This document shows positions 48,949 to 57,282 of a stretch of DNA of 64,000 nucleotides, piece after piece. Source of the DNA: Polaromonas sp. (GTDB lineage Bacteria > Pseudomonadota > Gammaproteobacteria > Burkholderiales > Burkholderiaceae_C). Each line of letters begins with the position of its first letter. Positions within the stretch are counted from its first letter, which is position 1. A program made the position numbers and the translations under genes. The stretch lies in the NCBI GenBank assembly GCA_030655515.1, contig JAURVI010000035.1:1-64000 (forward strand). Reading direction: 5' to 3'. A model generated the notes under the pieces. That model was not told where the DNA came from, did no database searches, and was given only the letters and a program-made list of their open reading frames with translations.

Positions 48949-48989
48949 TGCACCATAACGGAGCAGATGTTTTGCGTTAATGTGGTGCA
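48949..48989 (+). promoter_or_regulatory. Two NtrC-like enhancer sites
   Basis: Site 1 is TGCACCATAACGGAGCA (48949-48965): left half 7/7 and right half 5/7 of TGCACCA-N3-TGGTGCA. Site 2 is TGCGTTAATGTGGTGCA (48973-48989): left half 4/7, right half 7/7. They lie 24 bp centre to centre, just upstream of the sigma-54 promoter. Confidence 0.6.
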
Positions 48990-49025
48990 TTTCTTGTATT
49001 TCTTGTATTTATTTCCGTGCAAGTT

Positions 49026-49041
49026 TGGCACGCTCCATGCT
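49026..49041 (+). promoter_or_regulatory. Sigma-54 (-24/-12) promoter of the torF-like/glnK/amtB operon
   Basis: TGGCACG-CTCC-ATGCT fits the RpoN consensus TGGCACG-N4-TTGCW in all but one position, with the required 10 nt between the GG and GC pairs. Start of transcription is predicted near 49053, ahead of a GGAG ribosome site and ATG 49079. Confidence 0.75.
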
Positions 49042-49078
49042 AAGTAACCGCGTCGTCAACTTTACTACCGGAGAACTT

Positions 49079-49912
49079 ATGAAGCGTGCAACAAAATCTG
49101 CCCTCGTCCTGTCTACTTTGATGGCGGCTACCGCAGCCATGGCGCAAGCCAAAGCGCCGGAGCCTGACTCCACCCTGTCGTACAACGTGGGCGTTGTCTC
49201 TGATTACCGTTTTCGCGGCATTCGGCAGACCTCGGGCAAGCCTGCTGTCCAGGGGGGTGTGGATTTCGCGCACAAAAGCGGCTTTTACCTCGGTGCCTGG
49301 GGCTCCAATGTCAAGTGGGTCAAGGAAGTCAACGGCGCGACCAAGGGCTCTTATGAAGTCGATCTGTACGGCGGCTACAAAGGTGCAATCACCCCCAGCC
49401 TGAATTATGACCTCGGCATCATCACCTACCAGTACCCGGGCAACAATTCGGGCGTGGCCAACGCGACCTATACCAATGCCGTCGCAGCCGGCGCCTATGG
49501 CAACGCCAGCACCACGGAATATTATGGCGCGCTGACCTATGGCGTTGCGACGCTGAAATACAGCCGCAGCGCCGGGCGGTTCCTGGGCAACCTGAACAGC
49601 TCGGGCAGCAGTTACCTGGACCTCAGTGCCAACTTCGACCTGGGCAATGGCTTTACCCTGACGCCGCACCTGGGCCACCAGCGTGTCCGGAACCAGAACA
49701 ACACCAATGCCATCACGGGCGAAGTCAAAACCGGCAACGCCGCCAACTACACGGACTACGCGCTGACGCTTGCCAAAGACCTGGGCAACGGCCTGACGGT
49801 CAGCGCCACCGCCATGGACACGAACGCCAAAAAAGGCGGCTTTTACACCGACCTGAAGAACAAATTCATTGCTGACAGCGCCTTCGTGGTCGGTCTGAAA
49901 TACACCTTCTGA
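49079..49912 (+). CDS. TorF family putative porin (TIGR02001 type)
   Basis: 277 residues. A clear signal peptide ('SALVLSTLMAATAAMAQA') is followed by 'SYNVGVVSDYRFRGIRQTSG', the family hallmark, and then alternating beta-strand patterns ending in 'FVVGLKYTF' with a C-terminal Phe typical of outer-membrane beta barrels. It lies first in a nitrogen-regulated operon (27 bp before glnK), so it may admit ammonium or small nitrogen compounds through the outer membrane; this role is inferred from context. Confidence 0.85.
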   Translation: MKRATKSALVLSTLMAATAAMAQAKAPEPDSTLSYNVGVVSDYRFRGIRQTSGKPAVQGGVDFAHKSGFYLGAWGSNVKWVKEVNGATKGSYEVDLYGGYKGAITPSLNYDLGIITYQYPGNNSGVANATYTNAVAAGAYGNASTTEYYGALTYGVATLKYSRSAGRFLGNLNSSGSSYLDLSANFDLGNGFTLTPHLGHQRVRNQNNTNAITGEVKTGNAANYTDYALTLAKDLGNGLTVSATAMDTNAKKGGFYTDLKNKFIADSAFVVGLKYTF

Positions 49913-49930
49913 ACAACGTTCCACTTTTGA

Positions 49931-50278
<348 letters not shown>

Positions 50279-50306
50279 GGCGCAAACCCCTAAAGAGAAC
50301 ACCCCT

Positions 50307-51827
50307 ATGAAAAAACTACTTGCCTCCTTGGCCTTGGGTCTCAGTCTGCTCACCGGTGCTGCTGCCGTGCTGGCACAGGCACCCGCCGCCTCCGAAACCG
50401 CGGCACCGGCGGCTGCCGCCCCTGCCGCCTCCGCCACCCCTGCCGCCGTGGCTGCACCGGTTGCCGCTATCGCTGCCGCCGCGCCGGCCCCGGTCCCCAA
50501 CAAGGGCGACACCGCCTGGATGATGGTCTCGACCTTGCTCGTCATCCTGATGACCATTCCCGGCCTGGCCTTGTTCTACGGCGGCCTGGTGCGCAGCAAA
50601 AACATGTTGTCGGTGCTGATGCAGGTCATGGTCACCTTCTCGATGATCGTGGTGCTGTGGTTCATCTACGGCTACAGCCTGGCCTTCACCGAAGGCAATG
50701 CCTTTTTTGGCGGATTCGACCGGCTGTTCATGAAGGGTGTCTGGGACAACGTCGCCGGCACCTTTGCCAACGGTGCGACCTTCAGCAAGGGCGTTGTGAT
50801 TCCTGAAATCGTTTTTGCAGCCTTCCAGGCTACTTTTGCCGCCATCACCTGCACGCTGATCGTCGGCGCGTTTGCCGAACGCATCAAGTTTGCCGCCGTG
50901 CTGATGTTCATGGTCCTGTGGTTCACCTTCAGCTATGCGCCGATGGCGCACATGGTGTGGTTCTGGATGGGTCCCGACGCCTACACGGCCAAGGAAGTGG
51001 CCGATGCCATGAGCGCCAAAGCCGGCTACATCTGGCAGTCGGGGGCGCTTGATTTTGCCGGCGGCACGGTGGTGCATATCAACGCCGCCATGGCCGGCCT
51101 GGTCGGTGCCTACATGGTGGGCAAGCGCATCGGCTACGGCAAGGAAGCCATGGCGCCGCACAGCCTGACACTGACCATGGTCGGTGCGGCCTTGCTGTGG
51201 GTCGGCTGGTTTGGTTTCAATGCGGGTTCTGCGTTGGAAGCCAATGGTTTTGCGGCGCTGGCCTTCATCAACACCTTCGGCGCCACCGCCGCGGCCGTGC
51301 TGGCCTGGTGTGTCGGCGAAGCACTGATGCGCGGCAAGGCGTCCATGCTGGGTGCGGCCTCCGGTGCGGTGGCCGGTCTGGTGGCGATCACGCCGGCGGC
51401 CGGCAACGTCGGCATCGGCGGCGGCCTGGTCATCGGGCTGGCCGCAGGTTTTGCCTGCCTCTGGGGTGTCAACGGGCTGAAGAAACTGCTGGGCGCGGAC
51501 GACTCGCTCGACGTGTTCGGCGTGCATGGCATCGGCGGTATCCTGGGCGCCTTGCTGACCGGCGTGTTCAATTCCCCCAGCCTGGGCGGACCCGGCTATG
51601 TGGCCGACTGGGTCACGGCGACCATGGTGACGGCGGCGGACTACTCCATCGTTGCCCAGGTCTGGATACAGCTCAAGGCGGTTTTGATTACCATCGTGTG
51701 GTCGGGTGTGGTGTCCTTCATCGCCTACAAGGTGGTGGACCTGACCATCGGTCTGCGAGTGAGTGAAGAAGACGAGCGCGAAGGCCTCGACATCACCTCG
51801 CACGGCGAGACAGCCTACAGCCGTTAA
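50307..51827 (+). CDS. amtB: Ammonium transporter AmtB
   Basis: About 506 residues. A cleavable signal-like N terminus ('LLASLALGLSLLTGAAAVLA') and a Pro/Ala-rich linker of about 40 residues precede the channel. Eleven hydrophobic segments follow, with the Amt signatures 'MTIPGLALFYGGLVRSKN', 'DFAGGTVVHINAAMAGLVGA' (pore His) and 'DDSLDVFGVHGIGGILGALL' (second pore His). It moves ammonium into the cell. ATG 50307 is preceded by AAAGAGAA. A strong terminator follows. Confidence 0.96.
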   Translation: MKKLLASLALGLSLLTGAAAVLAQAPAASETAAPAAAAPAASATPAAVAAPVAAIAAAAPAPVPNKGDTAWMMVSTLLVILMTIPGLALFYGGLVRSKNMLSVLMQVMVTFSMIVVLWFIYGYSLAFTEGNAFFGGFDRLFMKGVWDNVAGTFANGATFSKGVVIPEIVFAAFQATFAAITCTLIVGAFAERIKFAAVLMFMVLWFTFSYAPMAHMVWFWMGPDAYTAKEVADAMSAKAGYIWQSGALDFAGGTVVHINAAMAGLVGAYMVGKRIGYGKEAMAPHSLTLTMVGAALLWVGWFGFNAGSALEANGFAALAFINTFGATAAAVLAWCVGEALMRGKASMLGAASGAVAGLVAITPAAGNVGIGGGLVIGLAAGFACLWGVNGLKKLLGADDSLDVFGVHGIGGILGALLTGVFNSPSLGGPGYVADWVTATMVTAADYSIVAQVWIQLKAVLITIVWSGVVSFIAYKVVDLTIGLRVSEEDEREGLDITSHGETAYSR

Positions 51828-51867
51828 ATCAGTTGGGATAAATAGCGAGAGTCTCCTTTGAATGTTG

Positions 51868-51904
51868 GGCCCGCAAGAACCCCGGTTCTTGCGGGCCTTT
51901 TTTT
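51868..51904 (+). terminator. Rho-independent terminator after amtB
   Basis: GGCCCGCAAGAACC pairs perfectly with GGTTCTTGCGGGCC (14-bp stem, 2-nt loop), followed by T7. It ends the torF-like/glnK/amtB operon. Confidence 0.93.
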
Positions 51905-52120
51905 GTCCCGCTGAACCCGCCGCTTGCCAAGGCGTGCGAAGCGCAGCTTGCGGCACGGCATCGGGCGGATACTTGGTCCGATGCACAATGGCAGCAGGAG
52001 ATCTGCCCATGAGCTGAAAAACAAGCGATTCGAACCGTACCCCTGGATGGCCTGGGCGCCCGTGTGTTGGCCAGGTGAATCAATGGGTGCATAGATGAAC
52101 AGTCGGACGGAGTGCGTGCA

Positions 52121-53047
52121 ATGAACTGGCAGACGGTGGTGGCGCAGCCCAGCGAATTGGGCGAATCGCCTTTCTGGCACCCGGACGAGCAGATGCTTTA
52201 CTGGGTGGATATCGCGGGCAAAAAAATCCATCGCAGCAATGGGCTCATGGGCACCGTGCAAAGCTGGGCCATGGCCGCTCCGCATGACGTGGAGCCGGGC
52301 TGCATCGCGCCTGCGCGCAGTGGCGGGCTCGTCATGGCTCTGCGCGATGGCATCTACCGTGCGCGGGCCTGGGGCGGTGCGCTGGAGAAGCTGGCTGACG
52401 CCGCGCACGACCCGCGAACCACCCGCTTTAACGACGGTAAATGTGATCCACTGGGCCGCTTCTGGGCCGGCACCCTCTACGAGCCGCGCGATGCGCGCAA
52501 TGCGGCGCTGTATTGCCTGGACGTCAGGGGTGGCCGCGCGCCACTGTTGGAACACATGGCTGGCGACGCCACCGTGGGCAACGGCCTGGCCTGGTCGGGC
52601 GACTGTAAAACCCTGTACTGGGCCGACACGACCGCCCATGTCATCCATGCCTGGGACTGGGACGCCACCGGCAACACCCTGGTCCGGCAGCGCGTGTTCC
52701 GGCAATTCCCGCCCAAGCCCCCCGGCTGGCATGCCGGCATGCCGGGTTATGGTGGACGGCCCGACGGCGCGGCGGTGGACAGCGAAGGCAACTACTGGGT
52801 GGCCATGTACGAGGGCCGGCGCGTGCTCAAGCTGTCCCCTGGCGGTGAGCTGCTGGCCGCTATTGCCACGCCGGTGCCGTGCCCGACCATGGTATGTTTT
52901 GGCGGCGACGACCTGCAGACGCTGTACCTGACCACGGCCCGCCATGGCCGCCCGGCCGCGGAGCTTGAAGCGATGCCGCAGTCGGGCTGCGTGTTTGCCA
53001 TGCGGGTGGACATATCCGGCTTGCCCGTCAACTTTTTCATGGACTGA
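52121..53047 (+). CDS. SMP-30/gluconolaconase/LRE family protein
   Basis: About 308 residues forming a six-bladed beta propeller. Family motifs are 'LGESPFWHPDEQMLYWVDIA', 'TTRFNDGKCDPLGRFWAGTL' (metal-binding Asn/Asp), 'GNGLAWSGDCKTLYWADT' and 'GRPDGAAVDSEGNYWVAMY'. Members hydrolyse sugar lactones; the substrate is not evident. No signal peptide. ATG 52121 has GGAG at 52107-52110; GTG 52112 is an alternative. It precedes glcEF but is separated by about 90 bp. Confidence 0.88.
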   Translation: MNWQTVVAQPSELGESPFWHPDEQMLYWVDIAGKKIHRSNGLMGTVQSWAMAAPHDVEPGCIAPARSGGLVMALRDGIYRARAWGGALEKLADAAHDPRTTRFNDGKCDPLGRFWAGTLYEPRDARNAALYCLDVRGGRAPLLEHMAGDATVGNGLAWSGDCKTLYWADTTAHVIHAWDWDATGNTLVRQRVFRQFPPKPPGWHAGMPGYGGRPDGAAVDSEGNYWVAMYEGRRVLKLSPGGELLAAIATPVPCPTMVCFGGDDLQTLYLTTARHGRPAAELEAMPQSGCVFAMRVDISGLPVNFFMD

Positions 53048-53139
53048 CGCTCGCCGTCTCGCACTGCCGTGCTGCTGCAAAAAAATCCCCGTTCGAAAAA
53101 TCAAACCGCGCCAGTCTGCGCGCCCTTACCATCAAGGCC

Positions 53140-54237
53140 ATGGATTCAGCGCTTCAATTGATCACCGACCGGGTGCGGGCGGCAGCGGCCGACGGCACTG
53201 CCTTGCGAATTCGCGGCAGTGGCAGCAAGGATTTTTACGGCGAACCCGCCGTGGGGGAACTGCTGGAAACAGCGCCGCTGAGAGGCATCACCAGCTACGA
53301 ACCCACCGAACTGGTGGTGACGGCGCGGGCCGGCACCCCCCTGGCTGAACTGGAAGCCGTGCTGGCCGAACGCGGCCAGTGCCTGCCCTTCGAGCCGCCG
53401 CACTTTGGGCCGGGGACAACCGTGGGGGGCATGGTCGCTGCCGGCCTGAGCGGCCCGGCGCGCGCCAGTGTGGGTGCCGTGCGTGACTATGTGCTGGGCG
53501 TGACCCTGCTCAACGGCAAGGGTGAGTTGCTCACCTTCGGTGGCCAGGTCATGAAGAACGTGGCGGGCTACGACGTTTCCCGGCTGATGGTCGGCTCGCT
53601 CGGCACCCTGGGTTTGATTGCCGAGGTCAGCCTCAAGGTGCTGCCGATGGCGCCTGGCGAGGCCACGCTGAAGTTCGAGATGAGCCAGGCACAGGCGCTG
53701 GCGCAGCTCAATCGCTGGGGCGGGCTGCCGCTGCCGCTCAATGCCAGTTGCTGGGTGATGGATGCGGGTGTGCCCGCGCTTTACCTGCGCTTGCGCGGCG
53801 CCGTCGCGGCGGTGGATGCCGCCTGCCAGTCGCTGGGCGGCGAGCGCCAGGACAACGCGGCGGCGGCGCCCGACTGGACCCTGTGCCGCGACCAGCAACT
53901 GCCCTGGTTCCTGGAGCGGGGAAAGCGGGACCTGTGGCGCCTGTCCGTGCCGCAAACCGCGCCGGTGCTGGACCTGCCGGAGCCGCCTATTGTCGAATGG
54001 CATGGGGGATTGCGCTGGGTGCGCTCGGCGCCCGAAGATGCGCTACGCCTGCGCGAAGTCGCCGCCGGTGTGGGTGGGCACGCCACGCTTTTTATGGCTG
54101 GCAGCGCCCGTCCGCCTGGAGCTGAAGGCAGATTTGATGCCTTGAAACCGCCGCTGGACCGGATTCACCGGGAACTCAAGCGCCAGTTCGATCCGTCCGG
54201 CATTTTCAACCGCGGCCGCCTTTACCCCGACTTCTGA
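53140..54237 (+). CDS. glcE: Glycolate oxidase FAD-binding subunit GlcE
   Basis: 365 residues. The FAD-binding type 4 domain includes 'LRIRGSGSKDFYGEP', 'PFEPPHFGPGTTVGGMVAAG' and 'GGQVMKNVAGYDVSRLMVGS' with 'LGTLGLIAEVSLKVLP'. C-terminal half as in GlcE. It is part of the membrane-associated GlcDEF complex that oxidises glycolate to glyoxylate. The stop overlaps the glcF start (TGATG). The glcD partner is not in the window, so it is either elsewhere or replaced. Confidence 0.94.
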   Translation: MDSALQLITDRVRAAAADGTALRIRGSGSKDFYGEPAVGELLETAPLRGITSYEPTELVVTARAGTPLAELEAVLAERGQCLPFEPPHFGPGTTVGGMVAAGLSGPARASVGAVRDYVLGVTLLNGKGELLTFGGQVMKNVAGYDVSRLMVGSLGTLGLIAEVSLKVLPMAPGEATLKFEMSQAQALAQLNRWGGLPLPLNASCWVMDAGVPALYLRLRGAVAAVDAACQSLGGERQDNAAAAPDWTLCRDQQLPWFLERGKRDLWRLSVPQTAPVLDLPEPPIVEWHGGLRWVRSAPEDALRLREVAAGVGGHATLFMAGSARPPGAEGRFDALKPPLDRIHRELKRQFDPSGIFNRGRLYPDF

Positions 54238-55484
54238 TGCAAACCCATCTTTCCCCCGAATTCAAAAACAGCGCCGACGGCCAGGCCGCCGAGGCGATCC
54301 TGCGCAAGTGTGTGCATTGCGGCTTTTGCACCGCCACCTGCCCCACCTACCAGTTGCTCGGCGATGAGCTCGACGGACCGCGGGGCCGCATCTACCTGAT
54401 CAAGCAGGTGCTGGAGGGCGACATGCCCACGCGCAAAACCCAACTGCACCTGGACCGCTGCCTGACCTGCCGCAACTGCGAGACCACCTGTCCCAGCGGC
54501 GTGCAATACGGCCACCTTGTGGATATCGGCCGCAAGCTGGTCGATGAGCGGGTGCCGCGCCCGGCCGGTGAGCGCGCCCTGCGCTGGGCGCTCAAGGAGG
54601 GCTTGCCTTCACCGCTGTTTGCGCCGGCCATGAAGCTTGGCCAACTGGTGCGCGGCCTGCTGCCCGCCACGCTCAAAAACAAGGTGCCGGCGCGACAGGG
54701 TGCCGGGGCCTGGCCCACGCGCGAACATGCGCGCAAGGTGCTCATGCTGGCCGGCTGCGTGCAACCCGCCATGATGCCCAACATCAACAGTGCCACGGCC
54801 CGTGTACTTGATGCCGCGGGCATCCAGACCGTGGTGGCGGCCAAGGCGGGCTGCTGCGGCGCCGTCAAGTTTCACCTGAACGACCAGATGGGGGGCAAGG
54901 CCGAGATGCGCGCCAACATCGACGCCTGGTGGCCTCATGTGGAAGTCGAAGCGCCAAACGCCGCTGGCGGCGTGGAGGCCATCATCATGAACGCCTCGGG
55001 CTGCGGCGTCACCGTCAAGGAGTACGGCCACATTCTCAAAGACGACCCGGTCTACGCCGCCAAGGCGGCACGCATCAGCGAGCTCACCCAAGACCTCAGC
55101 GAATGGTTGCCTGAACTGGCCGAGAAATTGCGCGGCAAAGTGTCAGCCAAAACGGGCCCGTTGGCGCTCCACCCGCCCTGCACCCTGCAGCACGGCCAGC
55201 AACTGCGCGGCGGTATCGAGCGGCACCTCGGTGCCCTGGGCTTCAGCGTCAAGGTGGCCAACAACGAGTCACACTTGTGTTGCGGCTCGGCCGGTACCTA
55301 CTCGGTACTCAACCCCGAGATCGCCTGCCAGTTGCGAGACCGCAAGCTGGAGGCTTTGGGCGAGCTGCAGCCCGAGGTGATTGTCAGCGCCAACATCGGC
55401 TGCATCACCCATCTGCAAAGCGGTACCGGCACACCCGTGCGGCACTGGGTTGAGGTGCTGGATGAGGCGCTGGCAAAGTCATAG
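54237..55484 (+). CDS. glcF: Glycolate oxidase iron-sulfur subunit GlcF
   Basis: 415 residues. Two 4Fe-4S motifs are at the N terminus: 'CVHCGFCTATCPTY' and 'CLTCRNCETTCPSG'. The C-terminal half has two CCG-type domains: 'LMLAGCVQPAMMPN' with 'AKAGCCGAVKFHL', and 'CCGSAGTYSVLNPEIACQLR'. It transfers electrons from GlcDE to the respiratory chain. Convergent with lipA. Confidence 0.95.
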   Translation: MQTHLSPEFKNSADGQAAEAILRKCVHCGFCTATCPTYQLLGDELDGPRGRIYLIKQVLEGDMPTRKTQLHLDRCLTCRNCETTCPSGVQYGHLVDIGRKLVDERVPRPAGERALRWALKEGLPSPLFAPAMKLGQLVRGLLPATLKNKVPARQGAGAWPTREHARKVLMLAGCVQPAMMPNINSATARVLDAAGIQTVVAAKAGCCGAVKFHLNDQMGGKAEMRANIDAWWPHVEVEAPNAAGGVEAIIMNASGCGVTVKEYGHILKDDPVYAAKAARISELTQDLSEWLPELAEKLRGKVSAKTGPLALHPPCTLQHGQQLRGGIERHLGALGFSVKVANNESHLCCGSAGTYSVLNPEIACQLRDRKLEALGELQPEVIVSANIGCITHLQSGTGTPVRHWVEVLDEALAKS

Positions 55485-55489
55485 ACCGC

Positions 55490-55514
55490 AGGCCTGAAGA
55501 TTCTGGGCCTTTTC
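55490..55514 (+). terminator. Weak terminator-like hairpin after glcF
   Basis: AGGCC (55490-55494) and GGCCT (55506-55510) with a short T-run. The short stem makes this tentative. Confidence 0.3.
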
Positions 55515-55539
55515 CCGCAAAGCAACGCAAGGCCTGTGG

Positions 55540-56550
55540 CTACATGCAGCGTTTGTCAGCCACGCCGGCACCGTGCGCCTGCTGGTCTGCGTGGTAAGAG
55601 CTGCGCACCATCGCACCCACGGCGGCGTGGCTAAAGCCCATGTTGCAGGCTTCTTGCTCGAACATCTTGAAGGTGTCGGGATGTACATAACGACGCACCG
55701 GCAGGTGGCTGGTCGAGGGCGCGAGGTACTGGCCGATGGTCAGCATGTCGATGTGATGGGCGCGCATGTCGCGCATGACCTGCAGCACTTCCTCGTCGGT
55801 TTCGCCCAGACCGACCATGATGCCGCTCTTGGTCGGCACGTTGGGGTGCAGCGCCTTGAATTTTCTCAGGAGATCCAATGAAAAAAGGTAGTCGCTGCCG
55901 GGGCGCGCTTCCTTGTACAGGCGCGCCGTGGTTTCCAGGTTGTGGTTCATCACGTCGGGCGGCGCCGCTTTGAGGATTTCCAGCGCGCGGTCGTCGCGGC
56001 CGCGGAAGTCCGGCACCAGGATTTCGATCTGCGTCGCGGGCGACAACTCGCGGGTCTTGCGGATGCAGTCCACAAAATGCTGACTGCCGCCGTCGCGCAG
56101 GTCGTCGCGGTCCACGCTGGTGATCACCACGTATTTGAGCTTGAGCGCGGCAACGGTCCTGGCCAGGTTCTCGGGTTCGTTGGCATCCAGCGGGTCGGGC
56201 CGGCCGTGGCCCACATCACAAAACGGACAGCGGCGGGTGCATTTGTCACCCATGATCATGAAGGTCGCCGTGCCCTTGCCGAAACATTCGCCGATGTTGG
56301 GGCAGCTCGCTTCTTCGCACACCGTGTTGAGCTTGTTCTCGCGCAGGATCTGCTTGATCTCATAAAAGCGCGTACCGGAGCTGCCGGCCTTGACGCGAAT
56401 CCAGTCGGGCTTTTTCAGCATCTCGCCCTGCACCACCTTGACGGGAATGCGCGACAGCTTGGCCGCCGCCTTTTGCTTGACCAGCGGGTTGTAGGCCTCC
56501 AGGCTCTGAATCTCGCGGACAACGGGGTTGGTGGCTTCGGGTGTATTCAT
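55540..56550 (-). CDS. lipA: Lipoyl synthase
   Basis: 336 residues. Radical-SAM enzyme with two 4Fe-4S clusters: the auxiliary CxxxxCxxxxxC motif in '[12 protein letters not shown]' and the radical-SAM CxxxCxxC in '[15 protein letters not shown]', plus '[16 protein letters not shown]'. The C-terminal 'SSYHADQQ' contains the conserved Ser ligand (RSSY). It inserts sulfur into octanoyl groups made by LipB, encoded 24 bp upstream. Confidence 0.97.
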   Translation of the reverse strand: MNTPEATNPVVREIQSLEAYNPLVKQKAAAKLSRIPVKVVQGEMLKKPDWIRVKAGSSGTRFYEIKQILRENKLNTVCEEASCPNIGECFGKGTATFMIMGDKCTRRCPFCDVGHGRPDPLDANEPENLARTVAALKLKYVVITSVDRDDLRDGGSQHFVDCIRKTRELSPATQIEILVPDFRGRDDRALEILKAAPPDVMNHNLETTARLYKEARPGSDYLFSLDLLRKFKALHPNVPTKSGIMVGLGETDEEVLQVMRDMRAHHIDMLTIGQYLAPSTSHLPVRRYVHPDTFKMFEQEACNMGFSHAAVGAMVRSSYHADQQAHGAGVADKRCM

Positions 56551-56574
56551 GGTGTGCTTTGTGTTTCTGTCCGG

Positions 56575-57282
56575 TCAGGGCGCCAGGTAAGTGACGAGCT
56601 TGTGGCCCAGCACGTCCGCGGCCTCCTGCCAGCTTGCCGATACCCCGATTGTAGAAAGGTCGGTGGTTTGCAGCCCGGCATAGCCGCAGGGGTTGATGCG
56701 CGAGAAGGGTTCGAGGTTCATCGCGACATTGAGCGCCATGCCGTGGTAAGTGCAGTTGCGGCTGACCTTGATGCCGAGCGCGGCGATCTTGCCCAGGCCG
56801 CGGAAAGGGTCGGCCGGGCTCTGCGGGCCGCTCAGCGCCGCGTGCGAGGCCGGGTCGTCCAGGCGGACGTAAATGCCGGGCGAGCCCGTCACGCGGTGCC
56901 CGGTCACGCCGAAATGCCCCAGCGTCCGGATGACGGCCTCTTCGATGCGGTAGACATATTCCTTGACGAAATAGCCGGCGCGATTCAGGTCGATCAGCGG
57001 GTAGGCCACCACCTGGCCGGGGCCGTGATACGTGACCTGGCCGCCGCGGTCGGTTTGCACCACCGGAATGTTGCCGGGGGCCAGCACATGGTCAGGCTTG
57101 CCGGCCAGCCCCTGCGTGTACACCGGTAGATGCTCACAAATCCATAGCTGGTCGCGCATGGCCTGATTGGGCTGGAGGTCGATTTGGCTTGCAACTTCCC
57201 GGCGACTGGCGGTGAAGGCCTGCATGGCCGCATAGGTGGGCAGGTAGTCGACCCGGCCCAGGACGCGGACTTCCATGCTCAT
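56575..57282 (-). CDS. lipB: Octanoyl-[acyl-carrier-protein]-protein N-octanoyltransferase
   Basis: About 235 residues. The LipB signature '[20 protein letters not shown]' is present, with the catalytic Lys region '[17 protein letters not shown]' and Cys region 'RINPCGYAG'. It transfers octanoate from ACP to lipoyl domains. ATG 57282 overlaps the stop of the restriction subunit gene (ATGA, 57279-57282), so lipB translation may be coupled to res. A start two codons later (57276) is possible. Confidence 0.95.
   Translation of the reverse strand: MSMEVRVLGRVDYLPTYAAMQAFTASRREVASQIDLQPNQAMRDQLWICEHLPVYTQGLAGKPDHVLAPGNIPVVQTDRGGQVTYHGPGQVVAYPLIDLNRAGYFVKEYVYRIEEAVIRTLGHFGVTGHRVTGSPGIYVRLDDPASHAALSGPQSPADPFRGLGKIAALGIKVSRNCTYHGMALNVAMNLEPFSRINPCGYAGLQTTDLSTIGVSASWQEAADVLGHKLVTYLAP

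Noticed and set aside
52027..52036. GATTCGAACC, resembling a tRNA T-loop on the minus strand
   Set aside because: The flanks do not form a T-stem, acceptor stem or anticodon arm.
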